NCBI GenBank assembly: GCA_016783565.1
Contig: JADHWI010000004.1
Location: forward strand, 22,346 to 86,345
From: Kiritimatiellia bacterium
Lineage (GTDB): Bacteria > Verrucomicrobiota > Kiritimatiellia > UBA8416 > JADHWI01
Reading direction: 5' to 3'
Length of the DNA stretch: 64,000 nt
A program made the translations under genes and the position numbers. Below the pieces are notes generated by a model, which was not told the origin of the DNA, searched no databases, and was given only the letters and a program-made list of their open reading frames with translations. Below are positions 28,214-39,945 of this stretch, piece after piece. Positions within the stretch are counted from its first letter, which is position 1. Each line of letters opens with the position of its first letter.

Positions 28214-31200
28214 ATGCAATCACAGATGAGGAAGCCCAATCCATTGCGAGATGCAAGCGTGCCAAGAGGTCTTTACGATCCGAGCTATGAGCATGATGCA
28301 TGCGGTGTCGGATATGTTGCCGATCTTAATGGCAAGCAGAGCCATTCGATTATTGAGAAAGGACTTGAGGTACTGGTAAACCTCACGCACCGTGGCGCAA
28401 CGGGTGCTGATGCCAATACGGGGGATGGCGCGGGGATTCTCATCCAGGTTCCTGATGCATTTTTACGCAGTGCGTGTGCCGATTTGGATATTGATTTACC
28501 TGTAGCCGGGGCCTACGGGGTCGGGATGTTCTTTCTCCCTCAGGATGATGATCAGCGGAAGCAGTGCGAGGCGTTATCCGAGCAGATTGTATCGGATGAG
28601 GGGGGTGTCTTTCTGGGATGGCGTGATGTGCCGGTGTCCGGTGAGGTACTGGGCGAACGGGCGCGCGAAGATCAGCCCGTGATACGTCAGGCTTTTATCG
28701 CGGTGCCTGGGTTGGATCAGGATGCGTTGGAACGCAAACTTTATGTCATCCGTAAGCAGATTCAGAAGCGTGGGCTTTCTCTTGTCGGCAATGACCGCGA
28801 GGCGTTTTACGTTGCCAGTTTGTCGTCGCGTACGCTGGTGTATAAGGGATTGATGATTGCGTCGCAGGTCATGGAGTTCTACGCAGATCTGCGTGATGAA
28901 CGGATGGTCAGTGCGGTGGCTGTGGTCCATCAGCGTTACAGCACCAATACGTTTCCTTCCTGGTCGTTGGCGCAGCCGTTTCGCTATCTTGCGCACAACG
29001 GTGAGATCAACACCTTGCGCGGCAACTTGCGCTGGATGCGTTCGCGGGAGCGCAATTTCAAGTCGGATTTGTTTGGTGATGATGTGTCTAAGATTGTTCC
29101 GGTGATCGAAGAAGGCGGAAGTGATTCCGCTTGTCTGGATAACGCACTGGAGTTGCTCGAGCGCGGCGGTCGGTCGTTGTGGCATGCTATGATGATGCTG
29201 GTGCCGCAGGCGTGGGGCGAGTCGTATCCCATGGGACCGGACTTGCGCGGTTTCTTTGAGTATCATGCCGGGTTGATCGAGCCCTGGGATGGGCCGGCGG
29301 CGGTCGTTTTTTCCGATGGGTTGCATGTGGGTGCCATGTTGGATCGTAACGGATTGCGTCCTGCGCGATACACGGTGACCAAGGACGGGATGGTTGTTTT
29401 TGCATCTGAGGCAGGGGTGCTGAATCTTCCGCCGGAGAGTATTGCTGAGTGCGGCGCATTGCGCCCTGGTCAAATGATGCTTGTGGACTTGGTTGAGAAG
29501 CGCATTATTCGCGACTACGAGATCAAAATGCGCCTTGCTCGCCGGCAGCCATATCGTCGCTGGGTTGACGAAAATCAAATCTCAATTCACGGTTTCTTTA
29601 ATGCCGTTGCGCCGGTCGAACCCGATTCGGCTAACTTGCTGACGTCGCAGCGTTTGTTCGGGTACTCGCGTGAGGATCAGCGTCGCCTTTTGGACGTGAT
29701 GGCCTCCGAGGCCCATGAGCCGGTCGGGTCGATGGGAGCGGATCAGCCGTTGGCTGTGTTGTCTGAGAAGCCGCAGTTGATGTACTGGTATTTCAAGCAA
29801 CTTTTTGCCCAGGTGACCAATCCGGCTATTGATCCGATTCGGGAAGAGTTGGTCATGTCTCTGATGACTTTCCTGGGGTCGCCGGATCAGATTCTCTCGG
29901 AGACACCGCAGTTGGCTCAACTGGTGAAATTGCGTCACCCGATTCTTTCCAATGATGACCTGGACCGCATCCGGAATCTTGAGCACGAGCGGTTTGCCTC
30001 CCGCACGCTAACGATCGGTTTCAAGGCTGATGGCGGTGGGGCGGAGTTGGCGCGCTCGCTTGACGAGTTGTGCCGGCGTGCGGAGTCGATCGTCAACGCC
30101 GGATATCGCAACGTGATTTTGAGTGATAAAGAGTTGCTGGATGGGGAGGCCCCTATTCCTGCAGTTTTGGCTGTTGCAGCGGTGAACCAGTGGCTCATTG
30201 ACAAACAGTTGCGTACGAGTATTGCCTTGATTCTGGAGACCGGGGAAGCGCGTGAGGTGATGCACTTTGCTGTTTTACTTGGGTACGGCGCCTCGGCGGT
30301 GAACCCGTATCTGGCATTCGAGACGGTAGCGCAGATGGCGCTCAGCAAGCAGTTGTCTAAGCCGGTTGGGGTAGCGCAGGCCATTGAGAATTACGTGAAA
30401 GCTGTTTGCAAGGGTCTATTGAAGACCATGTCAAAAATGGGTATTTCCACGTTACGCAGCTATCGCAGCTCGCAGACATTCCAGATTATTGGTTTGAATC
30501 GGTCGGTGGTGGATCGTTATTTCACGGGGACTGCTTCGCAGATCGAGGGCATTGGGTTGGATGAAATTGCACAGGAAGCAGTTGCGCGTTATCGAAATGC
30601 GTATCATCAACCTGTCGGGGCGTCTGCATTGTTGCCTCATGGTGGACAGTACCAGTTTTCCGTTGATGGAGAGCGACACTTGTGGACGCCTGACACGATC
30701 CGTTTGCTTCAGTGGGCGACACGGACAAATGATACCTCTCTTTATCGACAGTACGCAGAGCTGATTAACAACCAGGAAGAGAAGCTCAGCACGCTACGTG
30801 GGTTGTTCCGATTTAAGACAGTCGAAGCTATTCCTCTTGAGGAAGTGGAGCCGGCGTCTGAGATTGTGAAGCGTTTTGTGACGGGCGCTATGTCATTCGG
30901 TTCGATTAGTCGCGAGGCTCATGAGACGCTGGCGATTGCAATGAATCGTTTGGGCGGGATGAGCAACAGCGGCGAGGGAGGCGAGGACCCGGAGCGCTAC
31001 AAACCGTTGCCCAACGGCGATAGTCGCAGCAGTGCGATCAAGCAGATTGCAAGTGGGCGCTTTGGTGTGACGGCGGAATACCTGGCCAATGGTCGAGACC
31101 TGCAGATCAAGATTTCCCAGGGAGCCAAGCCCGGCGAGGGCGGTCAATTGCCGGGTCACAAGGTGAATGAGGAGATTGCACGTACACGGCACTCCACGCC

Positions 31201-32776
31201 CGGTGTGACGCTGATATCTCCTCCGCCGCATCATGATATCTACTCCATTGAAGATATTGCACAGCTCATTTATGACTTGAAGAATGCGAATCCACGGGCG
31301 CGCATATCGGTGAAGTTGGTGTCTGAAGTTGGTGTGGGTACGGTGGCTGCCGGCTTGGCCAAGGGGCATGCGGATATGATTCTGATTGCCGGCTATGATG
31401 GAGGCACCGGTGCCTCGCCCCTGTCGTCGATCAAGCATGCCGGCGGTCCGTGGGAATTGGGTTTGGCCGAGACGCACCAGACCCTCGTGTTGAACGGGTT
31501 GCGCAGCCGAGTGCGAGTGCAGGTGGATGGTCAGCTCAAAACAGGACGCGACGTGGTGATCGGAGCGCTTCTGGGTGCAGAGGAATTTGGTTTTGCAACC
31601 TCGGCCCTTGTGGTGTGTGGTTGCATTATGATGCGCAAGTGCCACACCAACGGCTGTCCTGTAGGCGTGGCGACACAAGATCCGGAGTTGCGCAAGAAGT
31701 ACACGGGCAAGCCCGAGCACGTGGTTAATTTCATGACGATGATTGCCGAGGAAGCGCGTGAGATTATGGCGTCATTGGGTTGTCGTACGCTGGATGAGCT
31801 CGTTGGGCGTTCGGACCTTTTGGAAGTCAATGATGCCGTTGCGTTCTGGAAAGCTAAAGGTCTGGATTTCTCCAATGTTCTTATGAGTCTGGACGCGCGG
31901 GAGGAAGAGCGCCGCTGCACGCAGGAGCAGGATCACGGATTGAGCACTTCGCTCGATTATCAGTATCTTGATGATGCGTGCAAGGCCATGGATGCGGGTA
32001 AGCCGTTTGCAACGCGATGTGAAGTGCGCAACGTGCACCGGACTGTGGGGACCATTGTATCCAGCGAGATTGCGCGACGCTTTGGTCAAGCAGGTCTTGC
32101 GGATGATTCAGTGTCGCTGAGTTATGTTGGTGCGGCGGGGCAGAGTTTTGGCGCTTTTGCATCAAGGGGTATGACCATGGTGTTGGAGGGTGAAGCTAAT
32201 GACTACCTCGGTAAGGGGTTGTCTGGTGGTAAGATTATTGTCAAACCCTATCCTGATGCAGACTATTCGCCAGGGGAGAATATGATTGCGGGCAACGTGA
32301 TTCTGTATGGGGCCACGGGTGGCGAAATATACCTCAATGGTCAGGCGGGCGAACGTTTTGCGATTCGTAATAGTGGTGCCAGGGCTGTGGTCGAAGGGGT
32401 AGGGGATCACGGCTGCGAATACATGACGGGTGGCACGGCAGTGATTCTTGGACCCACGGGTGTCAATTTTGGTGCCGGCATGAGCGGAGGCATCGCTTAC
32501 GTGTATGACGAAGCCGGTACGTTTGACAATCAATGCAATCTGGATACGCTGGATCTTGAGCTTGTCAACAATGAAGAGGACGAGAACCTGTTGCGCGAAC
32601 TCCTGGGAAATCATGTGCGTTATACGGGGAGTCCGAAGGCACGCAGAATGCTGGACGACTGGGATTTGTATTTGCCGCGTTTTATTAAGGTGTTTCCCAT
32701 GGAGTACAAGCGTGCCCTGGGGCAACTCAGCCGTGATGACGAAGCAACGAAGCGAGCAGAGAAGCCACACCAGTAA
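28214..32776 (+). CDS. gltB: Glutamate synthase large subunit
   Basis: 1520 aa; HDACGVGYVADLNG (class II amidotransferase nucleophile), RYSTNTFPSWSLAQPFRYLAHNGEINT, GSISREAHETLAIAMNRLGGMSNSGEGGEDPERY, CHTNGCPVGVATQ. Confidence 0.97.
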   Translation: MQSQMRKPNPLRDASVPRGLYDPSYEHDACGVGYVADLNGKQSHSIIEKGLEVLVNLTHRGATGADANTGDGAGILIQVPDAFLRSACADLDIDLPVAGAYGVGMFFLPQDDDQRKQCEALSEQIVSDEGGVFLGWRDVPVSGEVLGERAREDQPVIRQAFIAVPGLDQDALERKLYVIRKQIQKRGLSLVGNDREAFYVASLSSRTLVYKGLMIASQVMEFYADLRDERMVSAVAVVHQRYSTNTFPSWSLAQPFRYLAHNGEINTLRGNLRWMRSRERNFKSDLFGDDVSKIVPVIEEGGSDSACLDNALELLERGGRSLWHAMMMLVPQAWGESYPMGPDLRGFFEYHAGLIEPWDGPAAVVFSDGLHVGAMLDRNGLRPARYTVTKDGMVVFASEAGVLNLPPESIAECGALRPGQMMLVDLVEKRIIRDYEIKMRLARRQPYRRWVDENQISIHGFFNAVAPVEPDSANLLTSQRLFGYSREDQRRLLDVMASEAHEPVGSMGADQPLAVLSEKPQLMYWYFKQLFAQVTNPAIDPIREELVMSLMTFLGSPDQILSETPQLAQLVKLRHPILSNDDLDRIRNLEHERFASRTLTIGFKADGGGAELARSLDELCRRAESIVNAGYRNVILSDKELLDGEAPIPAVLAVAAVNQWLIDKQLRTSIALILETGEAREVMHFAVLLGYGASAVNPYLAFETVAQMALSKQLSKPVGVAQAIENYVKAVCKGLLKTMSKMGISTLRSYRSSQTFQIIGLNRSVVDRYFTGTASQIEGIGLDEIAQEAVARYRNAYHQPVGASALLPHGGQYQFSVDGERHLWTPDTIRLLQWATRTNDTSLYRQYAELINNQEEKLSTLRGLFRFKTVEAIPLEEVEPASEIVKRFVTGAMSFGSISREAHETLAIAMNRLGGMSNSGEGGEDPERYKPLPNGDSRSSAIKQIASGRFGVTAEYLANGRDLQIKISQGAKPGEGGQLPGHKVNEEIARTRHSTPGVTLISPPPHHDIYSIEDIAQLIYDLKNANPRARISVKLVSEVGVGTVAAGLAKGHADMILIAGYDGGTGASPLSSIKHAGGPWELGLAETHQTLVLNGLRSRVRVQVDGQLKTGRDVVIGALLGAEEFGFATSALVVCGCIMMRKCHTNGCPVGVATQDPELRKKYTGKPEHVVNFMTMIAEEAREIMASLGCRTLDELVGRSDLLEVNDAVAFWKAKGLDFSNVLMSLDAREEERRCTQEQDHGLSTSLDYQYLDDACKAMDAGKPFATRCEVRNVHRTVGTIVSSEIARRFGQAGLADDSVSLSYVGAAGQSFGAFASRGMTMVLEGEANDYLGKGLSGGKIIVKPYPDADYSPGENMIAGNVILYGATGGEIYLNGQAGERFAIRNSGARAVVEGVGDHGCEYMTGGTAVILGPTGVNFGAGMSGGIAYVYDEAGTFDNQCNLDTLDLELVNNEEDENLLRELLGNHVRYTGSPKARRMLDDWDLYLPRFIKVFPMEYKRALGQLSRDDEATKRAEKPHQ

Positions 32777-32829
32777 GGGTGATGATGTGATGTGGAGTAG
32801 GATAGACGGTTACGTTACGGAGAGGCAAG

Positions 32830-34284
32830 ATGCGGCATAGAGAACGCGGATTTATGGAGGTAGCCCGGAAAGATCCGGGGTACCGGTCTAAGGGCGAGCG
32901 GATCAAGGATTACAAAGCGGTGGAGCTGCAGCTTCCGGACGCTGAACTGCGTGAGCAGGCGGCACGGTGCATGGATTGCGGGATACCTTTTTGTCAGAGT
33001 GCACATTCATTGGTCGGGTGCCCTGTGACGAATGTAATTCCCGAATTTAACGACCAGGTTTATCACGAGAAGTGGCGTGATGCGCTGGCGTTGCTTCTTG
33101 AGGGAAGTTGCTTTCCTGAGTTTACGGGGCGCATCTGTCCGGCACCATGTGAGGCGTCCTGCGTAGTGGGGATCAATCGCGAACCCGTGTCGATCCGGCA
33201 GATAGAGTTGACGATTATCGAGCACGGTTTTTCCCGGGGATACATGCAGCCGCGCATTCCTGAGTCCCGGCGTGATGGTCGGGTGGCTGTGGTGGGCTCG
33301 GGGCCTGCGGGGTTGGTCGCGGCACAGATGTTGAATCAGGTAGGATTTAACGTGGTGGTCTATGAAATCGATAAGTATCCCGGGGGCATGCTGCGTTACG
33401 GGATTCCTGATTTCAAGCTTGAGAAATGGGTTGTGGAACGTCGCATTGAGTTGATGGAAGCGGAAGGCGTGGTCTTTGAGACCGGTGTCGAGGTTGGCGT
33501 TGATGTGTCCTACCATTTTCTTAAACAGCGTTTCGATGCGGTCATCCTGGCGGGTGGTGCGCGCAAGCCACGTGATCTTGATGTGGAAGGTCGCGATCTG
33601 GATGGCATTCATTTCGCGATGGATTTTCTCATGCAACAGAACCGGAGAAACGGGGGCGAAGATGTTTCGCAGGAGGCCCAACTCAGTGCTGCCGGAAAGC
33701 GGGTTGTGGTGATCGGTGGAGGGGATACCGGATCTGATTGTGTGGGGACTTCCATTCGACAGGGTGCTGCCAGCGTCATGCAGTTTGAGATTCTGCCCAA
33801 GCCACCTCCGGAGCGGCCGGATTCGACTCCGTGGCCGTTGTGGCCGAACAAGATGCGTGAGTCCAGCAGCCATTTGGAAGGTTGCGAACGACGTTGGTCT
33901 GTTTCGACTCACACGTTTCGTGGCGAAGATGGGCATGTAAGTGGCTTGGCATGTGGTGGGGTGGAATGGGTTTTCCCGGAAGGCGCCTGGCGACCCTCTC
34001 CTGAGCATGTTGAAGGGTCGGATTTCTCTGTGGATGCTGATCTGGTTTTGCTTGCGATGGGATTTGTCGGCCCGGGGCATGAGGCGTTGACGGATAGTCT
34101 GGGTGCAGAAATCAATGAGCGCGGCTTTATCCAGTGCGATGAGAATAACATGACTACCGTGCCGGGTGTGTTCGTGGCTGGTGATATGGCTGAAGGGCCA
34201 TCTCTGGTTGTTCGAGCCATGCAGGATGGTAAGCGCGCGGCCCTGGGCGCACAGCGTTACATTGAGGCAAAGGCGTCCGCTTGA
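32830..34284 (+). CDS. gltD: Glutamate synthase small subunit
   Basis: 484 aa; CMDCGIPFC, CPAPCEASCVVGINREPVSI, VVGSGPAGLVAAQML, VIGGGDTGSDC. Confidence 0.96.
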   Translation: MRHRERGFMEVARKDPGYRSKGERIKDYKAVELQLPDAELREQAARCMDCGIPFCQSAHSLVGCPVTNVIPEFNDQVYHEKWRDALALLLEGSCFPEFTGRICPAPCEASCVVGINREPVSIRQIELTIIEHGFSRGYMQPRIPESRRDGRVAVVGSGPAGLVAAQMLNQVGFNVVVYEIDKYPGGMLRYGIPDFKLEKWVVERRIELMEAEGVVFETGVEVGVDVSYHFLKQRFDAVILAGGARKPRDLDVEGRDLDGIHFAMDFLMQQNRRNGGEDVSQEAQLSAAGKRVVVIGGGDTGSDCVGTSIRQGAASVMQFEILPKPPPERPDSTPWPLWPNKMRESSSHLEGCERRWSVSTHTFRGEDGHVSGLACGGVEWVFPEGAWRPSPEHVEGSDFSVDADLVLLAMGFVGPGHEALTDSLGAEINERGFIQCDENNMTTVPGVFVAGDMAEGPSLVVRAMQDGKRAALGAQRYIEAKASA

Positions 34285-34337
34285 TTCAGGGCGTTTCCCG
34301 CTTGTTTTTTGTATCAATCCACAGTTAACAACGGGTC

Positions 34338-36995
34338 CTATTTCTGTGCCGGGATTCCGGGTGTCTGTGCACGTTCATCGCTGATAAAACAATCTACTTT
34401 CTGTTCGATTGCGTTGGCGGTGAGTGTCACAAAGCGATTTGAAGGCGACAGGGACGAGGCATCGAACACACGCACTGTATCCTGCCATTTTTCGGAACCG
34501 GGAACCAGTTCCGTCAGACGCGATGACGCGGACAGGAACATGTCTTCGTTCAGGTAGCTGTTATCTTCCGATGGGAAGAGGGCCAGATAGAGCATATCCA
34601 TTTCGACGAGCTCGTTGAGAAAATGCGTTCCCAGTGAAACATCGGGGATGAGATCTTCTCGCATGGATACGATTTCGCAGAGTATCGAGACACCATTGAT
34701 GTCGGAGTATGCTACAGGGATGCCCAGCGAGGGACTGCTGGTGCCCCATCGACCGGGTCCGAGCAGGACTGTGACCGCTTCGTCTTTCTGTGTTTTAAGC
34801 GCTCGGTTTATGTCTCCGAGAAGGCGTGCGACTTCATATCGATCCCGGACAGGGAGCGCACCGTAAAGCTTTGGCACGACATAAATGAAGGTGTCGACGT
34901 TTACGATGCGGCTTTGACCGATAACTGCGCTGCGCGCACCGATGATGCGATCTTCGTCTCGGACTTCGATGTTTGGCATCTCGATGACTTCTGCACCTTG
35001 TACCTGCAGGGGGCGACATTGAACCAGGTTGATCCGGTATTGATCGTCCTCGTCGATGTTGGTGGTAAATTCGATGTCCACCGGATAGTTATAGGCCTCG
35101 TGCAGGGTCTGCATCATGGTGCGCATGGTGTCTACAAAATCGGTGTTCATGAGTAGTTTGTCGAAAGAGACGATGCGTGGTTCGCTGACCGTCCGTCCGT
35201 GAGACCGAAGTTCGCGAGCACGTCTCGCGCTTTCTGCATCTACCGAGGATACGAGGTCGATGGGTAAGTCCGCGCAGTCCGAGAGTAGTGTGTGCGCAGA
35301 GCCGGATGCCAGGTGGTTTGCCTCCATATCAATGAAGTCGACGCGACGCTGTGCATATTGGCGCACTTCGTCAAAGCTGTGTTCTGGTCGCCGGGAAGGG
35401 GCATTGAGGGCGACTAAACGCGTGTAGTCATCGTCTGAGCGGTCCACGGCGCGCGTTCCGAGTCCGAAGACCAATCGGATGACGCCGGCTTCGGGGTCGA
35501 TATCTTTGCTCCATACGTAGGGGTTAAAGGAGAATCCGACGCCCGCGATGGGTGGGTAGAACTGTTTGCCGTAGGCCTTTCCGGAAACGCGCATGACCAA
35601 CAGTCCCATTTGCTCGTCTTTGTCGAGCATGTCGCGACGTGCTCGATAGCGAAGCGCGCGCTCGCTCATAGAACTGGCGTAGATCGTTCGAACCGCCGCA
35701 AGGAAGTCTTCAAGACGTTGCGTGCGGGGGCCTTGGTTGGCGCAGAAGACGCTTTCATATTTTCCTGCAAATGCGTTGCCAAAGTTATCTTCGAGCAGGG
35801 AACTGGAGCGAACAATGAAAGGCGATTGTCCGAAGTAGTCGACCATTTCCTGAAATTGGCGAATGGTGTGCTCGGGGAATTTTCCGGTGATGATCAGGCG
35901 TCTGGCTCGTGTGGCATGTTCATAGAAATCTTCCGTGTCGCGTTGCTGCTGGCGGGTGGACCAGATGCCATTGCGCACCAGGTACGTATAAAAGACATCG
36001 GAACCAATGAAAAACGAGTCATGCGGTTCAAGACGTTCTCGAAGGGCTTGGGACGACCGTTTTAGAATCGCGCGTGCGAGCAGCATGCCAACAGCCTTGC
36101 CTCCGATGAGGCCTGTTCCGATCATGCGACGGCGGACATCCAGTACATCTTCCAGTGACAGGTATTTCTTTGCAAGATCCTGCATGGTTGTGTCGCGTGT
36201 AATGACCATCGGCAGGAGTCGGTCAAAAGATTCGTTTTCGTCTTCGGCAGGTCGCAGGCCGGTGCGGACCTCGTGCAGGACCTCTTGTGCCTCAATAAAA
36301 TTTGTTTCCCAGAAACCTGGGCGACGATCTGAGTGCAGTCCGGACCATTTCGCAGATGTCAGGATTTCGGAGATGGTGAGGCTATCGCTGACGGGAATGA
36401 CTTTATCGCCGTCCCAGCGATGCAGCATGTTCATTGTGGCGGAATAGCGGTGTTGAACTTTCAGGGGGCGAATGAACCGATATCCATGATGGTGATAGAC
36501 GTCCAGGAAGATCTGGGTGGTTTCGGTGATCGGGTCTATGGCATGCGATGAATGGTGATTTCGGAATAGACCGAAGTAGGCAAGGGTTTCCAGATCGAAC
36601 AGGTAGGGGCAGGTTAGCTTGAAAAAGTTTCCCAACATCTGGTCGGAGTACCAGCAGTTGGCCAGAAGTGATAGGCAGTCAAATATGTGACAGGCGCCTC
36701 GGCCGGCCTCACGAATGGCCTGGTGGATATGACCGACGAATGTCTCAAAACCTTCATTGGGGTCCAGGTGGTAGACTTGTGCCGGAGTGTCCTCTGGCAG
36801 TAGTGCGGGGTGATCTGCAAATTGGAAATAGACGAGGGGGAGAGAGGTTCGTATGGCATAGTCGGCATAAGGGGTGACGAGGGCCTGATAATCCTCGTAG
36901 CTGTCGACCGCCCATACTACGTTGTCGCCGGGTAAGATGCCGCGAAGAATTTTGTCCAGACCGGGGAGCCCTGTTGAGAAATTTGAATCTTTCAT
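34338..36995 (-). CDS. PEP/pyruvate-binding (PPDK N-terminal ATP-grasp) protein with KaiC/RecA-like N-terminal region
   Basis: 885 aa; N-terminus FSTGLPGLDKILRGILPGDNVVWAVDS (KaiC-like), then GLIGGKAVGMLLARAIL and SPFIVRSSSLLEDNFGNAFAGKYESVFCANQG (PPDK_N). Confidence 0.8.
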   Translation of the reverse strand: MKDSNFSTGLPGLDKILRGILPGDNVVWAVDSYEDYQALVTPYADYAIRTSLPLVYFQFADHPALLPEDTPAQVYHLDPNEGFETFVGHIHQAIREAGRGACHIFDCLSLLANCWYSDQMLGNFFKLTCPYLFDLETLAYFGLFRNHHSSHAIDPITETTQIFLDVYHHHGYRFIRPLKVQHRYSATMNMLHRWDGDKVIPVSDSLTISEILTSAKWSGLHSDRRPGFWETNFIEAQEVLHEVRTGLRPAEDENESFDRLLPMVITRDTTMQDLAKKYLSLEDVLDVRRRMIGTGLIGGKAVGMLLARAILKRSSQALRERLEPHDSFFIGSDVFYTYLVRNGIWSTRQQQRDTEDFYEHATRARRLIITGKFPEHTIRQFQEMVDYFGQSPFIVRSSSLLEDNFGNAFAGKYESVFCANQGPRTQRLEDFLAAVRTIYASSMSERALRYRARRDMLDKDEQMGLLVMRVSGKAYGKQFYPPIAGVGFSFNPYVWSKDIDPEAGVIRLVFGLGTRAVDRSDDDYTRLVALNAPSRRPEHSFDEVRQYAQRRVDFIDMEANHLASGSAHTLLSDCADLPIDLVSSVDAESARRARELRSHGRTVSEPRIVSFDKLLMNTDFVDTMRTMMQTLHEAYNYPVDIEFTTNIDEDDQYRINLVQCRPLQVQGAEVIEMPNIEVRDEDRIIGARSAVIGQSRIVNVDTFIYVVPKLYGALPVRDRYEVARLLGDINRALKTQKDEAVTVLLGPGRWGTSSPSLGIPVAYSDINGVSILCEIVSMREDLIPDVSLGTHFLNELVEMDMLYLALFPSEDNSYLNEDMFLSASSRLTELVPGSEKWQDTVRVFDASSLSPSNRFVTLTANAIEQKVDCFISDERAQTPGIPAQK

Positions 36996-37082
36996 CAGTA
37001 ATGATCCTTTCTATTGCTCTAGTCTTATCCTGTAGGAAATGAAGATGCAATCTGAACTTACGCAAGCAATCGGATATTGCAG

Positions 37083-37115
37083 AAAAAAAGCGACCCTGCG
37101 CAAGGGCAGGGTCGC
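37083..37115 (-). terminator. Rho-independent terminator of gdhA
   Basis: Minus strand GCGACCCTGC-loop-GCAGGGTCGC followed by a run of seven T. Confidence 0.85.
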
Positions 37116-37144
37116 TTTCGTATTTCGCATTAAATGCGTTGAGC

Positions 37145-38641
<1,497 letters not shown>

Positions 38642-38646
38642 TTAAG

Positions 38647-38666
38647 ATACGGCAATATTGCCGTAT
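38647..38666. promoter_or_regulatory. Perfect 20-bp palindrome between gdhA and the NrpR-like gene (candidate operator)
   Basis: ATACGGCAATATTGCCGTAT; the half-element TGCCGTAT recurs at 38769..38776, nearer the regulator start. Confidence 0.6.
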
Positions 38667-38830
38667 TGTTGCAGGTGTTTTTTTTGTGTTTGTCTATTGT
38701 TTCTTGGAGCTTATAACGTTGTTGTGGTCTCAGATTCACATAGATGATTTATTACGCATTTAGGTCTATGCCGTATAGTCTGCGAAGAATAGGGCATAAT
38801 ATGGGATAGATTATTGAGGAGTTTTTTTTC

Positions 38831-39853
38831 ATGGAAGAGAGAATTGACCGGGTTGATGCGACGATATTGAAGGTGCTTTCCGAATTTGGGGGACCTGTTG
38901 GGGCTGCCCGGATAGGTCGCGAGCTTGAGTCTATGGGTATTGAGGTGCGACCGCGTACGATCCGTTTCCGATTGAATCGTATGGATGAAGTTGGATTGAC
39001 TGAATGTGTCAGTCGTCGTGCGGGAAGGCGGATTCTCGAGCGTGGGCGTGAGGAATTAGGACGCGTCCATGTTATTGATAAACTTGGGTTTGTAGCAGCC
39101 CGCATGGATGTATTGAGTTACCGAATGACCTTTGATCCACTTGAGCAGGCGGGGTCCATTATTGCCAATGTGGTGCTTGTTCGTCGGCAGGATTTATCGC
39201 GATCGATTTATGCGATGTCTCCAGTTCTCGAGGCGGGGTTGGGTATGGGCTCACATTTGGCATTGGCGCAACAGGGCGAGATCTTGTCCGGAGTTCGGGT
39301 TCCGCCCGGACGGGTTGGGCTGGCTACGGTATGCAGTGTGGTTGTCAATGGCATGTTGCTCCGTCGTGGTATACCGGTTGTTTCCCGGTTTGGAGGTCTG
39401 TTGGAGTTGAGGGAGCACAAGCCGGTTCGATTTGTGCAGTTGATCGAGTATCGCGGTACGACCATGGATCCCCTGGATGCTTACATCAAGGCTGGTATGA
39501 CGACCGTGGGTGCATGTGTTGAGTCGGGCAATGGTGTTATTGGGGCCAGTTTCAGAGAAGTACCGACGGTTGCGCTGGACGCGGTGTTTCTTGCTCAACG
39601 GGACATGAAAGGTTGCGGGTTGTCGGGCATTCTGATGACGGGGCAGCCGAATCAGCCTTTACTGGGTATTCCTGTCTCCGAGGGGCATACGGGCATGATT
39701 GTGATCGGTGGGATGAATCCATTTGCGGCGATGTTTGAGGCGGGGATTCCGGTTGAACTGGAGTCTCTTTCCGGGTTGGAGGACTGGGCTCGATTCAAAC
39801 CGCATGACGACTTTGAATCTATTGCGCGTCGCCGCAGTCCGTACGTGGATTGA
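38831..39853 (+). CDS. NrpR-domain (DUF128) winged-helix transcriptional regulator
   Basis: 340 aa; N-terminal winged helix ATILKVLSEFGGPVGAARIGRELESMGIEVRPRTIRFRLNRMDEVGLTE followed by an NrpR-like region (GVRVPPGRVGLATVCSVVVNGMLLRRGIPVVSRFGGLLEL). Confidence 0.85.
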   Translation: MEERIDRVDATILKVLSEFGGPVGAARIGRELESMGIEVRPRTIRFRLNRMDEVGLTECVSRRAGRRILERGREELGRVHVIDKLGFVAARMDVLSYRMTFDPLEQAGSIIANVVLVRRQDLSRSIYAMSPVLEAGLGMGSHLALAQQGEILSGVRVPPGRVGLATVCSVVVNGMLLRRGIPVVSRFGGLLELREHKPVRFVQLIEYRGTTMDPLDAYIKAGMTTVGACVESGNGVIGASFREVPTVALDAVFLAQRDMKGCGLSGILMTGQPNQPLLGIPVSEGHTGMIVIGGMNPFAAMFEAGIPVELESLSGLEDWARFKPHDDFESIARRRSPYVD

Positions 39854-39889
39854 TCTGTTACACGCATCCAAACCTGTTGAGGCATACAT

Positions 39890-39932
39890 AACAGCCCATC
39901 GGCTTTTTGGACCGATGGGCTGTTCTTGTTTT
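39890..39932 (+). terminator. Strong stem-loop terminator after the NrpR-like gene
   Basis: AACAGCCCATCGG-CTTTTTGGA-CCGATGGGCTGTT followed by CTTGTTTT; perfect 13-bp stem. Confidence 0.85.
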
Positions 39933-39945
39933 AGATTTATGTGTA

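Noticed and set aside
28574-29578. 334-aa minus-strand ORF opposite gltB
   Set aside because: Antisense shadow of conserved glutamate synthase coding sequence.
33007-34317. 436-aa minus-strand ORF opposite gltD
   Set aside because: Antisense of the well-supported gltD gene; no protein family features.
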